Assembly (NCBI GenBank): GCA_018242725.1
Contig: JAFEBI010000001.1
Span: forward strand, 129,008 to 193,007
Length of the DNA: 64,000 bases
Direction: 5' to 3'
Origin: Nitrospira sp.
GTDB taxonomy: Bacteria > Nitrospirota > Nitrospiria > Nitrospirales > Nitrospiraceae
In this document: positions 35,136-43,629 of the stretch, in pieces
How positions within the stretch are numbered: the stretch's first letter is position 1
How the letters are laid out: each line of letters opens with the position of its first letter
Program-made: the position numbers and the translations under genes
Notes under the pieces: generated by a model
What the model was told of the DNA's origin: nothing
Seen by the model: only the letters and a program-made list of their open reading frames with translations
The model's database searches: none

Positions 35136-36863
35136 ATGGTGATCTTTCAGCGATTCCTGCCGTTCGTTCGCCCCTACGTCCATCGCCTGCTGCTGGCCGG
35201 ACTTCTCGTGACCGGGGTGGCCCTCATCAACCTCACCTTGGTCCGGCTGGCCGGGACACTCTGGGACGTGATCACCGTTCAACATGACGCCGACAAGATG
35301 ACGCGCTCCATCGGGCTGTTCCTCGGCCTGGTGATTCTCCAGGGACTCTGCTCGATGGGCCATAGTTACCTCACCGCCTGGGTCTCCCAGACCGTCGTCG
35401 CCGACTTTCGCAAACATCTCTTCGGACACCTCCAAAAACTGACGGTCAGTTTTTTCGCCCGCCGGCGCACAGGAGAATTGCTCTCCCGGCTGATGTCCGA
35501 TGTCACCGTCATTCAATCCCTCGTCACAGAAGCTCCCATCGACGGGGTCAAACAGCTTGTGACCTTCGTCGGCGGTATTACGTTTCTCCTCTTGATGAAC
35601 TGGCGGCTCTGCCTCCTCATTCTTGTCCTGCTCCCGCTGTTGGTGGTCGTCTCAAAAATGTTCGGTCGACGGCTGAAATCCCTGTCGACCTCGATTCAAG
35701 ACCACACGGCTGCGCTCAGCACCCTCACCGAAGAAGTCATTTCCGGCATTCGCATCGTCAAGTCCTTCGTTCAGACAGAACGGGAACGGACCCGTTTTGC
35801 TGATCAAGTCGAGCAGACACTGCGCCTGACGCTCCGTCGAGCCGGCATCATGGCCGTCTTCATTCCGGTGATCAGCCTGCTGACATTCTCATCGGCCACC
35901 GCCGTCCTGTGGTACGGAGGTCGCCAGGTCATCGACGGGATGGTCACGCCGGGTGATCTCTTCGCCTTTGTGCTCTTTGCCGGCATCTTGATCGGTCCCT
36001 TCAGCGCAGCAGCCAAGATCTTTACCCAGATCAAGGAGGCACAGGGTGCGACACAGCGAGTCTTCGAGATTCTGGATGCCAAGCCGGAGATCGACGATCG
36101 ACCAGACGCACAGCCGCTCGAGACAATCGCCGGACACGTGCGGATGGAAAATGTAAGCTTCAGCTATGACACCCGTCATCCGGTGCTTGTTCATCTATCG
36201 TTTGAGGCGAAGCCTGGCGAATTGGTCGCCTTCGTCGGGCCTACCGGCGCCGGGAAGACCACAGTGATCAATCTCCTGCATCGGTTCTACGATCCAACAG
36301 AAGGGCGCCTGACCATCGACGGACGAGATCTGCGGGATGTGACCCTGAATAGTTGGTATCGACAGATCGCGCTGGTCCCGCAAGAAACTATCTTGTTCGG
36401 AGGCACCATCCTCGACAACATACGCTATGGGAACAGAGAAGCGAACGAAGCCGCCGTCGTAGAGGCAAGCCAAGCGGCTCATGCGCACGACTTCATCACG
36501 AACTTGCCGGATGGGTACCACACCGTGGTGGGCGAGAAAGGGGTCAATCTGTCAGGCGGGCAGCGCCAACGAATCGCGATCGCTCGAGCCATTTTGAAGA
36601 ATCCCCGCATCCTCTTACTCGATGAGGCCACGTCCTCGCTCGATACCGAATCGGAGCGACTGGTGCAGGAAGCCCTCCAACGTCTCATGGAAGGCCGGAC
36701 GACCTTCGTCGTCGCCCACCGATTGTCGACCATCCAACGTGCCGACCGAATTCTGGTCTTGGACAAGGGACAGTTGGTGGAAGAAGGCACGCACGCGCAA
36801 TTGATGGAACGCAACGGACTATACCACTACCTCTACACCATCCGGCTCAACGAGCCTGCATAA
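35136..36863 (+). CDS. msbA: ABC exporter, MsbA type (permease-ATPase)
   Basis: 575 residues. Six membrane helices form the N-terminal half (residues about 15-310). The ATPase domain is complete: Walker A GPTGAGKTT, Q-loop VPQETILFGGTI, signature LSGGQRQRIAIARAIL, Walker B ILLLDEATSSLD and switch VVAHRLSTI. The protein works as a homodimer in the inner membrane. Lipid A core flippase is the likely role by similarity, but multidrug exporters of this form cannot be excluded. Confidence 0.88.
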   Translation: MVIFQRFLPFVRPYVHRLLLAGLLVTGVALINLTLVRLAGTLWDVITVQHDADKMTRSIGLFLGLVILQGLCSMGHSYLTAWVSQTVVADFRKHLFGHLQKLTVSFFARRRTGELLSRLMSDVTVIQSLVTEAPIDGVKQLVTFVGGITFLLLMNWRLCLLILVLLPLLVVVSKMFGRRLKSLSTSIQDHTAALSTLTEEVISGIRIVKSFVQTERERTRFADQVEQTLRLTLRRAGIMAVFIPVISLLTFSSATAVLWYGGRQVIDGMVTPGDLFAFVLFAGILIGPFSAAAKIFTQIKEAQGATQRVFEILDAKPEIDDRPDAQPLETIAGHVRMENVSFSYDTRHPVLVHLSFEAKPGELVAFVGPTGAGKTTVINLLHRFYDPTEGRLTIDGRDLRDVTLNSWYRQIALVPQETILFGGTILDNIRYGNREANEAAVVEASQAAHAHDFITNLPDGYHTVVGEKGVNLSGGQRQRIAIARAILKNPRILLLDEATSSLDTESERLVQEALQRLMEGRTTFVVAHRLSTIQRADRILVLDKGQLVEEGTHAQLMERNGLYHYLYTIRLNEPA

Positions 36864-36942
36864 GATAGAGTTCTTTCTTTTCCCCATCCTTTCAACCTCC
36901 AGCTCACACATCACTGTTCTTAAATCTACGGTAGAATGAGGC

Positions 36943-37584
36943 ATGACTGTTTCTCATCGGATGCTCCTCCTCATCCTCGTCGTCTGCCTTCACATTCACT
37001 TCCTATGGTTATGGATCGCTCAAGCACTGGAGACGGGCACGGAGGTCACTCTGTGGTTGGAGTCCGACCACGCTGTGGCCACCAGCCCTTTAAGTGGCCG
37101 AAGGGAAATTCGCTTGGAGGCTCAAGAGCGAGTCATCGGCTCGGGAGCGAACGGTATCAATGGGATTGTGGTGACCTCGCGGCGGCTATTGGGATTTTCG
37201 AGCCGCAGCCTGACCTGGAGCAAAACAGATCTGGATCTGAGTGAAACGGTGTTGGAACGAAAGATCCTGGCGGCCTTCAGCCTGGTTCGAACCGACCGAA
37301 ACCTGTACGCTTTCCGTGGCGCCAACGGTCTGTGGTTTGAGGACGCGTTGGGAGTGCGAGAACAGGTCAATCGCTTCCACAGTAATGACTACGGCGCCGT
37401 GTTCATCACGAACGAACGAGTCATAGGATTCACCTCGCTGCTCGGCAGCTTTTCTTCGAAGGCTTTGGATGTGCACGAACGTATCGTGGAGATCGAAAAC
37501 GGCAATGGACTCATTCTTGTGTCCACAACCAGACGCACGTTGGTCTTGGGGAGTCGACTGAGCGGATGGGAAGAGTTTGAGTAA
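36943..37584 (+). CDS. Membrane-anchored or exported protein with repeated beta motif, unknown
   Basis: 213 residues. An N-terminal hydrophobic segment (MLLLILVVCLHIHFLWLWIA) acts as signal or anchor. The rest contains two similar units with the pattern NG-x-(V/I)-(F/V)-x-T-x-(R/E)-R-(L/V)-(L/I)-GF (about residues 65-110 and 145-190), as in a short beta-propeller or PH-like fold. No known domain was recognised. It lies 79 bp after the ABC exporter gene and may belong to its transcript. Confidence 0.65.
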   Translation: MTVSHRMLLLILVVCLHIHFLWLWIAQALETGTEVTLWLESDHAVATSPLSGRREIRLEAQERVIGSGANGINGIVVTSRRLLGFSSRSLTWSKTDLDLSETVLERKILAAFSLVRTDRNLYAFRGANGLWFEDALGVREQVNRFHSNDYGAVFITNERVIGFTSLLGSFSSKALDVHERIVEIENGNGLILVSTTRRTLVLGSRLSGWEEFE

Positions 37585-37628
37585 GCCGCCTTCGTTCTCA
37601 TCTTTCACGACATACGCTATGGGATGTC

Positions 37629-39395
37629 TTATTCCTGACGGCGAAGGATATTGTCCAGCCTGGCCCTCGCTCCCACGTAGAAATGTCGACGCTCTTCCTG
37701 GGCGCGAAACGGATCGACAAAGGTCTGGTCAGACGGTGCCATCGGCGCGAGGGTGAACATACGAAGCCCCGACCGTTTGACGGCCGGCTGCGTCCTCCAC
37801 GGGTTGTAGAGCGGATCTCCAACGAGCACCATACGCCAGCTCACCCAGCGGCTGGTGAGATAATAGGCTTCGACCAGGGAATATTGACCGGTCATCAGCA
37901 GCGCGGCAAACTCCAACGGTTCGGGGAATGTGTCCAGATAGGGCTCTCCTACCGAACCAAGCGTGGCGGTAATGCCGTGATCTAACGCGTTCTTACACCA
38001 GCCCGTCTCGCCAGATTGATGCAGACTGACCGCCTCGGCCGAGGCCATGTGATATCCGACGGCACCAGGCCGAAAGACAAAGGCATCCTCATAATGCCTC
38101 AATCGGTACCACCCAATATACAGTGCCACATCAGGGGCCTGGCCAGGACGGTCAAATCGTGCTTTGGTATTCTCCAAGACGGATCCATACCCACTCTGTT
38201 CCTTGATAAACATATCAAGTTGCTGGAGGCTCTGATCGTATTTCGTGTAGGTGTCCGGTCGTTCCTTGGCAGGCATCCCTTGCGCATCCAAATACATCGA
38301 TCCGGTTAAACCGTTCGCCTCCGCCTCCATCGCACGATCGACCAACTGTGCAGCCAACTCAGCTGTCGGCGCATCCAGACGGCTGACCATCAAAACAGGA
38401 GACTCTCGAATGAATTTATTCTTCGAAGCAGGACCTGCATGATAAAAAGGGCTCGGATGCCGCCAGGCGACCGGGTAGTCCCCCCGTTCCCACCAGAGCA
38501 GGCTCAGTTCGCTATCGACACTGGCGTCGCTCGATTCATCGGAAAGCAGTTTCGATTCCATCGCCGCCAGTACAAAGACCCCATACTGTCCGTAAACCAA
38601 TTCGATTCGCCGATAGAGATCATCTCGGTTCTGCCGAACCGGAAGTTCCAGCGATCCCACCAATAACTGCAACCCTTCACGTTGTTGCGCTCGTCGTTCT
38701 TCGTGGGTACGGTCTGACCCTTGGACTGATGACGGCACCTCATGGTGCAACTCGGCCACACCTGCCTGCCCCTTATAGCGTCGAAACAGGGACTCCAACC
38801 TGGCGTAGACCTGAGGATCCATCGGCGAGTGTTGTCGAGCCCATTCCAGCGAACTGAAGACGACGCGATCCACGCGGAAAACCATCCCCATATTCCGCTC
38901 ATAGGTCGGCAGGTTCTGATTCTGGTCGTTACTCAGCGCGCCCCCTGCATCGGATGGGACCACGAGCGCCCGAACCTGCTGCTCCACGTCAACCAGGTGA
39001 GTACACGCACCTTCCAATCTTCCGACAGCATCACGACGCAGCGTTCGTTCGGCTGCTGTAAAATCGGAAGGTCCCACATGAAGCGGAACTCCATAGACGG
39101 TCACCAACACGCGAACCCGTTTGTGCAGATTCTGTTGTCGCAGCACCTCTCGAATCGGCGCCACTATTTTCCGGTCATATTCGCTCCGGCTGATTGTTTC
39201 ACCCTCCGTCAGATCCAATTTCACAATCTGCTGGGATGGGACACCGCGGCGTGCCGCATAATGTTCGGCGACTTTGACACTTTTACGACTATTACCATTG
39301 GCCACAATCATGACCTGATCGGAATGAAGCTCAGCCCTGGCGGAAGAGGCTGTGACGACCCAGACCATGCTCAACAGCAGAAATACTAACGGCAC
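37629..39395 (-). CDS. TIGR03790-family exported protein
   Basis: 588 residues with a signal peptide (residues 1-22, ending ASSARA). Characteristic segments are VMIVANGNSRKSVKVAEHYA, VRVLVTVYGVPLHVGP, MYLDAQGMPAK, VALYIGWYRLRHY and GAVGYHMASAEAVSL, and the C-terminal GHGITATLG-like piece DHGITATLGSVGEPYLD with VLVGDPLYNPW. The family is widespread in Planctomycetes, Acidobacteria and Nitrospira with no established function. The fold resembles a cysteine-peptidase-like (gingipain/caspase-type) C25 protein, but no catalytic dyad is assured. Convergent with the preceding gene. Confidence 0.82.
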   Translation of the reverse strand: MPLVFLLLSMVWVVTASSARAELHSDQVMIVANGNSRKSVKVAEHYAARRGVPSQQIVKLDLTEGETISRSEYDRKIVAPIREVLRQQNLHKRVRVLVTVYGVPLHVGPSDFTAAERTLRRDAVGRLEGACTHLVDVEQQVRALVVPSDAGGALSNDQNQNLPTYERNMGMVFRVDRVVFSSLEWARQHSPMDPQVYARLESLFRRYKGQAGVAELHHEVPSSVQGSDRTHEERRAQQREGLQLLVGSLELPVRQNRDDLYRRIELVYGQYGVFVLAAMESKLLSDESSDASVDSELSLLWWERGDYPVAWRHPSPFYHAGPASKNKFIRESPVLMVSRLDAPTAELAAQLVDRAMEAEANGLTGSMYLDAQGMPAKERPDTYTKYDQSLQQLDMFIKEQSGYGSVLENTKARFDRPGQAPDVALYIGWYRLRHYEDAFVFRPGAVGYHMASAEAVSLHQSGETGWCKNALDHGITATLGSVGEPYLDTFPEPLEFAALLMTGQYSLVEAYYLTSRWVSWRMVLVGDPLYNPWRTQPAVKRSGLRMFTLAPMAPSDQTFVDPFRAQEERRHFYVGARARLDNILRRQE

Positions 39396-39551
39396 GCCAT
39401 ACCTTTCCCCTCAAGCAATAGCCCCGACCGTCGACGTACTCGTACCTGTCAGCCAACGCTCCGGACAACCACGCAACGTACACACCACCGCCCTACTATC
39501 ACACAATCCTCAATGACTGAACCAGTGATCGCTCCAACCGCTCCTATAACT

Positions 39552-39565
39552 TTACATACTTGTAA
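39552..39565. promoter_or_regulatory. FNR-geometry palindrome upstream of the CBS gene
   Basis: TTACATACTTGTAA: two perfect 5-bp half-sites TTACA and TGTAA with a 4-bp centre, the half-site spacing used by FNR/CRP-family regulators (TTGAT-N4-ATCAA). A near-copy lies at 40227-40240. The CBS gene starts 74 bp downstream. The regulator is unknown. Confidence 0.4.
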
Positions 39566-39638
39566 TAGACCCATAACACTCCGGCAACAGACTGTTGCTA
39601 CCCTGACAGCAATACATCATCTTAAAAAGGAGGATCAG

Positions 39639-40022
39639 ATGGTAACAGTCGGCAACTTAATGCAGACGGAACCGGCAACCGTGGAGGCCGGCACATCAGT
39701 CATCGAGGCAGCAAAACTCATGAGAGCCTGCAATGTAGAAAGTGTATTGGTGACGCACAAAGCGAAGATCATCGGGATCGTCACCGAGTCGGACATCGTC
39801 AAGAAATTCGTAGGAGCCGAGAAGGCATCTTACTTTGTGCCGGTTGATGCCATTATGAGCAGTCCCGTTCCTGGTATCGAAGAGCGGCGGCCATTAACAG
39901 AAGCCGCCGATCTCATGGATAAGCATCGCACGCTCCACCTCGGAGTGACCAAAGGGGGCGCACTCGTCGGGCTCGTGTCTGTCCGAGACTTTCTCAGACC
40001 GGTCTCTATCGACGAGTTTTAA
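39639..40022 (+). CDS. CBS-domain pair protein
   Basis: 127 residues from the ATG at 39639, chosen because AAAAAGGAGG lies 6 nt upstream; the frame is open for 42 more codons but they look non-coding. Two CBS motifs fill the protein (VGNLMQTEPATVEAGTSVIE and VDAIMSSPVPGIEERRPLTE, each ending in a VGLVS-RDF or IGIVTESD motif). Such stand-alone CBS pairs bind adenine nucleotides and regulate partners. A palindrome like an FNR site is upstream. Confidence 0.88.
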   Translation: MVTVGNLMQTEPATVEAGTSVIEAAKLMRACNVESVLVTHKAKIIGIVTESDIVKKFVGAEKASYFVPVDAIMSSPVPGIEERRPLTEAADLMDKHRTLHLGVTKGGALVGLVSVRDFLRPVSIDEF

Positions 40023-40296
40023 GCACCCCTCCATTCGTGAGCTGCCTGCCTAGGCAACGCGGACGTTCCGCCCCGTTCTTCAACCCCTCCCAAGCACATC
40101 TCTACCTCTTCTTCAAACGAAGGCTTCCTCTCAGGCCCTTCCCACACCTCAATCCACTCCCTCGCCATCCCTGCACTTCAGATCATACGAGCCTGCCACC
40201 AAGTGGCCCGGCAGTTAACATAGATTTTACATATTTGTGATCTCGTTGGAATAAGCATCCGATACCCTGACCGTGAAGGAGAACAGGAAAGAAGCG
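40023..40296. other. Intergenic region with regulatory palindrome
   Basis: This 274-bp stretch holds no gene. Its main feature is the palindrome at 40227-40240, followed at 40264 by a CCCTGAC-type block that also occurs before the CBS gene (39601). The rest is pyrimidine-rich on the plus strand. Confidence 0.5.
40227..40240. promoter_or_regulatory. Second copy of the FNR-geometry palindrome
   Basis: TTACATATTTGTGA: the same layout as at 39552-39565 with one base changed in the right half-site. The 16 bp TTTACATAYTTGTRAT is shared by the two sites. The 45-codon ORF at 40297 begins 57 bp downstream. Confidence 0.4.
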
Positions 40297-40434
40297 ATGG
40301 TAACACTCGAAATCGGGATTCCTTCTGGTTCCAGCGTTATTCCTGTCATGGCCGTCCGCTGGAGCCCAACAACACAAACCAGGCTTCACAAGACTGTACC
40401 TATTGATTTCAACCACAAGGAGGGTGCGCTATGA
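40297..40434 (+). CDS. Small ORF (45 residues) coupled to the next gene
   Basis: The ATG at 40297 follows AGGAAAG at 5 nt. The peptide begins MVTLEIGIPSGSS with no known motif. The stop overlaps the start of the following gene (ATGA at 40431), typical of translational coupling. Its first codons (ATGGTAACA-TCG) are the same as those of the CBS gene at 39639. It may be a leader peptide or a degraded paralogue start. Confidence 0.4.
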   Translation: MVTLEIGIPSGSSVIPVMAVRWSPTTQTRLHKTVPIDFNHKEGAL

Positions 40435-40625
40435 CTGAATCACCGGTAACGAAACTACTGTCCATCGTGCAGGAGCGGAAACGTATTCCACTCGAAGAAC
40501 TTCTGGACTGCTGTCCCGAACTCACCTGGAACCAGGTCTTCTCACTCGTGGATAACCTCAGCCGTCATGCCTTGATTTGTTTGCACCGACGTGGGGTTGA
40601 CTACGAACTACGAGCGGTTTCGTAA
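40431..40625 (+). CDS. Small winged-helix-like protein (64 residues)
   Basis: The ATG follows AAGGAGG at 8 nt. The sequence shows three helices then a beta wing: SIVQERKRIPLEELLDCCPE, LTWNQVFSLVDNLSRHALI and CLHRRGVDYELRAV, the outline of a minimal winged helix-turn-helix. It could be a small DNA-binding regulator; no specific family was recognised. Confidence 0.6.
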   Translation: MTESPVTKLLSIVQERKRIPLEELLDCCPELTWNQVFSLVDNLSRHALICLHRRGVDYELRAVS

Positions 40626-40636
40626 TTCCCTAATCG

Positions 40637-40810
40637 ATGGATCTCCTACTTGGATGCGAGCCCTTTCTCCTGACCCAGCTCGGACATCTCCCCAATTGGG
40701 TCATAATCGAAAGTACAGACGAGGCTCTCAGAAAGGTCTGCTGGACAAGTGGACCGAGCATTTCCTGCGCCATGCACAACTCAAGATCCAACTCTTTTTC
40801 TCGTAGCTGA
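40637..40810 (+). CDS. Possible small or decayed ORF (57 residues)
   Basis: It starts 11 bp after the preceding stop. The first 35 residues read like real protein (FLLTQLGHLPNWVIIESTDE). The remaining part looks frameshifted; another plus-strand frame gives LLDKWTEHFLRHAQLKIQLF over the same DNA. There is no ribosome-binding site. It may be a gene remnant. Confidence 0.25.
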   Translation: MDLLLGCEPFLLTQLGHLPNWVIIESTDEALRKVCWTSGPSISCAMHNSRSNSFSRS

Positions 40811-41149
40811 ACGAGCGCTGCAATGAGAAGACGGCGACCAGCGCCACTGTTCACCCCAAGCAGCTATGATAGGACCGTCGCGTGGAGGGAGATTGACTAC
40901 GGTTCCCAGGGAGCCGAGGGCTAGCGAACAAGAGGAGGCGTATCTATGTTCTGTTGAAGCAGAGATGAGGTTGCCGATGCTGCGAGATGCAGATTCCGAG
41001 TGTGTGGTAATGCACAAGGCGAAATCCGATCCCGACTGAATCGCGATGACCGAGATACTGCCATAACCAGGTCTTGCTCAGACATCAGAAACGGTATCCG
41101 TCCCGTACCGTTAAGGTAACACTCATTTAACAACGTCCTAAATGTTCCA
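40811..41149. other. Non-coding stretch at the entry to the accessory region
   Basis: No supported gene was found. Composition becomes more A+T rich from here to about 46.5 kb, marking the left side of the variable region. Confidence 0.4.
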
Positions 41150-41827
41150 TTACTTCTTTTCATTATTCTGATTCTTACATGCACCGCGATATCCTTCTGT
41201 TCCGCGTGTGACTAACAGCCATGCGACCTTGCTCTGTTCAAGTCGAACAGCTGTTGAGGCAAAAACCATGAGACACGCTGGTTCATTTTTGAATGTCGTG
41301 GCTGCTTGGTAGTCATAGTCAAGAATGAGATGTCCATTCGTCTCAGTCATTGGCGCACGCATGATATTTTTCACGGTCTCGGCATTGAGACCAAGTCTAA
41401 GGCCGCTATCCGTTTCTGCCACTTTTGAGACAAGTGGTGATGGCGAACATTCTTCCTTACCCTTAAAAGGCTGTTGACCGGTCATCAGTTGAAAATTAAT
41501 CAGCTTCTGGTCGCCATGGAGGTCAGAACCAAAGGCAATCAATGTGTCATCCTTGCTGTTACTTGAGTGATAACAAATCACCACACCATCATGGCCTACA
41601 CTGATAGGTTCTGTTTCACCAAACCGCAGACGTACATCAGAAAGAGTACTTTCACCCAATGTTAGCCCCAATAACGTAAGATGTTCTTGCCGGATTTGCT
41701 CCTTCAACACTGCGACATTCTTTGGCCGTGCTGTTTCAAGAAGGAAATATTCTTTCTTGTGCGCCAATGCCGAACTATCGAAAGACCACCACATCATTGG
41801 TATGAGCAGAGCTATGCTTATCCGCAT
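41150..41827 (-). CDS. Exported hypothetical protein
   Basis: 225 residues with a signal peptide (SIALLIPMMWWSFDSSALA). After a 35-residue charged stretch there is LTLLGLTLGESTLSDVRLRF, an SmpA/BamE-like opening in which a short helix pair is followed by beta strands. A repeat of the idea (SGLRLGLNAETVKNIMRAPM) lies near residue 145, suggesting a duplicated small domain. It is moderately A+T rich. No function can be assigned. Confidence 0.65.
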   Translation of the reverse strand: MRISIALLIPMMWWSFDSSALAHKKEYFLLETARPKNVAVLKEQIRQEHLTLLGLTLGESTLSDVRLRFGETEPISVGHDGVVICYHSSNSKDDTLIAFGSDLHGDQKLINFQLMTGQQPFKGKEECSPSPLVSKVAETDSGLRLGLNAETVKNIMRAPMTETNGHLILDYDYQAATTFKNEPACLMVFASTAVRLEQSKVAWLLVTRGTEGYRGACKNQNNEKK

Positions 41828-41897
41828 ATGAATTGCTCCTTCTCATTCTCTCGGATTAGGAACTGCGTAAAGAGAGCAGTTCAGATTCATCGATCTA

Positions 41898-41979
41898 ACT
41901 TCCATCCCGTCTTACTGCCATGACTCAGCATCGTGCTATTCATTGTAGCGAGGATCGTCATGAATGCAACGTGAACCAG
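41898..41979. repeat. 82-bp direct repeat, left copy
   Basis: About 90% identical to 43074-43155, with the last 58 bp differing at only one position. Both copies end in CGTGAACCAG. They bracket the DUF4160/HTH pair and an HxlR gene remnant. On the minus strand the repeat can encode the tail-like segment LVHVAFMTILATMNSTMLS ending at a stop, so it may be a duplicated gene 3' end. Confidence 0.8.
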
Positions 41980-42029
41980 CGGAAAAGCAGCGTGGAGGCT
42001 GACCCCGAATCTTTTACCCGAAAACCCCG

Positions 42030-42512
42030 TTAGGCTGCCGGCCTCGACGAACTCTTGCTCCTGACATGCAGATCGACATCACACTCCAGGACATGCAGCA
42101 ATGAGAGCAGCTGATCGACCGATTTACGGTAGTTGGTCTGATCGAGCAACCGATATAACTGCGTCGCCGATGTCCGCAATCGCCTGACGATTTCCCGTTT
42201 TGAGAGCGGACTCTTCTCGATCCGCTTCTGCGCTTCCATCGTCAGTTTGTAGAGCAGCGCGTCTCTCAGGAAAGAAGGATCTTGATTATATTCCAATACT
42301 TGCTCGCTATGAACCGTGCCTTCCTTCCCGGATGCCAAGACATAGGTAAAACCCTCTCCTCCCAATTCCCGATCCACGGAGATCCTGGCAACTGGATCGC
42401 TGTTGCTCGGACGAACGTCGACCTTTGAATAGGGCAACAGCAAGCTGCCCTTTGAGCACTTCACCTGAAACGCCTTCTTGCGGTTATTACACTTCACCGA
42501 TCGCATCTTCAT
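42030..42512 (-). CDS. Helix-turn-helix protein, probable antitoxin of a DUF4160 pair
   Basis: 160 residues. The N-terminal about 85 residues are beta-rich (SVKCNNRKKAFQVKCSKGS, GEGFTYVLASGKEGTVHSEQ). The C-terminal half is helical with an Xre-like motif: SPLSKREIVRRLRTSATQLY, RLLDQTNYRKSVDQLLSLL. Its start overlaps the DUF4160 gene by 4 bp. Putative autoregulatory role: the palindrome over the promoter upstream could be its operator. Toxin-antitoxin function is inferred. Confidence 0.65.
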   Translation of the reverse strand: MKMRSVKCNNRKKAFQVKCSKGSLLLPYSKVDVRPSNSDPVARISVDRELGGEGFTYVLASGKEGTVHSEQVLEYNQDPSFLRDALLYKLTMEAQKRIEKSPLSKREIVRRLRTSATQLYRLLDQTNYRKSVDQLLSLLHVLECDVDLHVRSKSSSRPAA

Positions 42513-42703
42513 AGCACCCCCTCGGCTTCTAATTCTTCAATCAAGGCACGAACTCGCCTTGATGCCTTTCCAATCATCGGTTGGTTGCCGTCCAGATCCC
42601 ATTTCACGATAAGAACACCATCCCGATAGACATGCACATGGCGAGGAGAATGATCGCCCTTCCAGGTGATGAACACATACCCAGCCCGACGCACCTTCCC
42701 CAT
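42509..42703 (-). CDS. DUF4160-family small protein
   Basis: 64 residues: GYVFITWKGDHSPRHVHVYR, then DGVLIVKWDL and GKASRRVRALIEELE. The HxPxHVHV-type motif in the first strand is characteristic of DUF4160, a family usually paired with a small partner (often DUF2442) and suspected to be part of toxin-antitoxin loci. It is the first gene of the operon. The -10 element lies 7 bp before the ATG, so the mRNA may be leaderless. Confidence 0.75.
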   Translation of the reverse strand: MGKVRRAGYVFITWKGDHSPRHVHVYRDGVLIVKWDLDGNQPMIGKASRRVRALIEELEAEGVL

Positions 42704-42709
42704 GCTAGA

Positions 42710-42738
42710 GTGTTACCTTCCAAGGTATCACCTGTCAA
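42710..42738 (-). promoter_or_regulatory. Promoter overlapped by an inverted-repeat operator
   Basis: On the minus strand a TTGACA -35 (42738-42733) is followed at 17 bp by a TAACAC -10 (42715-42710). A palindrome at 42710-42731 with arms GTGTTACCTT and AAGGTATCAC around CC (one mismatch) covers the spacer and -10. This is the standard layout for autorepression by an antitoxin. Confidence 0.6.
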
Positions 42739-42918
42739 ATCGATGGGGTAAGAATGGCCGGACCTGAGGCCTCCAGACCACTACCCCAATCCGGTGAGAT
42801 ATTGGCCCGCCAGCATGCACAGAACAAGACTTGATCCTACGCGACCTCATGAGAGCAGCGTGAATGCCTTTCCTAACTATGCCATTGGGTAGAGAGCCTC
42901 ACGGAATGACAACCCGCC

Positions 42919-43036
42919 TTACAACCGGGTGGTGACGGCAACAATCTGTTTCCTCGACTGGTGCTTATCTCCCCACTTCTTCAGTGCTTTCAGCACAGGA
43001 CCAAGATCTTTCCCCTTGTTCCGTGAGTCGGTATTC
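42919..43036 (-). pseudogene. 3' fragment of an HxlR-family regulator gene
   Basis: Translation on the minus strand gives EYRLTEQGKDLGPVLKALKK and WGDKH, then a stop at 42919-42921: the C-terminal end of an HxlR winged-helix protein. Upstream sequence is unrelated, so the N-terminal two-thirds are missing. It is nearly identical over about 55 bp to the HxlR pseudogene at 46.1 kb. Confidence 0.75.
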
Positions 43037-43073
43037 CTACCGCGTGGAGAGTAGGGTCAGGTCTGTTAATCAT

Positions 43074-43155
43074 ACTTCCATACTCTCTTACTGTTACGAC
43101 TCAGCATCGTGCTGTTCATTGTAGCGAGGATCGTCATGAATGCAACGTGAACCAG
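43074..43155. repeat. 82-bp direct repeat, right copy
   Basis: Partner of 41898-41979, in the same orientation 1176 bp away. Changes between the copies cluster in the first 25 bp. Confidence 0.8.
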
Positions 43156-43440
43156 GGAATATCAGCAAGATTGGATGATCATCGTGAATAGAACATACCA
43201 AGACCACTAGGCAGCGCGGCCTCACAAATGCTTGATTGTTAGACTTGCCCCTTTCTCCCGGAACCCTATTCCCGAACTGGACGGGAAATCGCATGAGACG
43301 CGTGTTGCAGGATCACCTCGCATTACCCGCGCCAGGCACATTCCGTATGCAGTCGCTGAGGTGCGACTCGGTTTGTATACTCTCCAAATGAATTCGATCT
43401 CTGTTTAGATCATGACCTCCCGTGTCCCTCCGCTGATCGG
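43156..43440. other. Non-coding A+T-rich spacer
   Basis: Between the right repeat copy and the transposase remnant. No gene is supported; stop codons are frequent in all frames except one minus-strand frame that enters the repeat and lacks a ribosome-binding site. Confidence 0.4.
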
Positions 43441-43629
43441 ATGCGCCGGTCGATCGAGGACTCTGTACCCTGGCACAACGCGATTGTTGAACCGGCCTTT
43501 AATTAGATCAAGCAAGTCCACGGCTATCGACGACTCTCGTTACGTATGAGACGACAGGTATCTGGAGAATAGGTGCTCATCTCCACCGTACTCGCAACAG
43601 AATCTGAATCTAAAAAGATACACAGGTGA
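43441..43629 (+). mobile_element. Decayed transposase C-terminus (IS1182-like)
   Basis: One frame reads SIEDSVPWHNAIVEPAFN, a stop (TAG 43504), IKQVHGYRRLSLRMRRQVSGE, a stop (TAG 43570) and VLISTVLATES. Replacing the stops by Q and W gives the VEP-x-F-x-QIKQ-x2-G-x-RR-x2-LR-x7-GEW-x-L pattern at the end of IS1182-family DDE transposases. Neither the 5' part nor inverted repeats remain. Confidence 0.6.

Noticed and set aside
43094-43294. 66-codon minus-strand ORF entering the 82-bp repeat
   Set aside because: No ribosome-binding site; it ends inside the repeat in a frame that differs from the one kept between the two copies.
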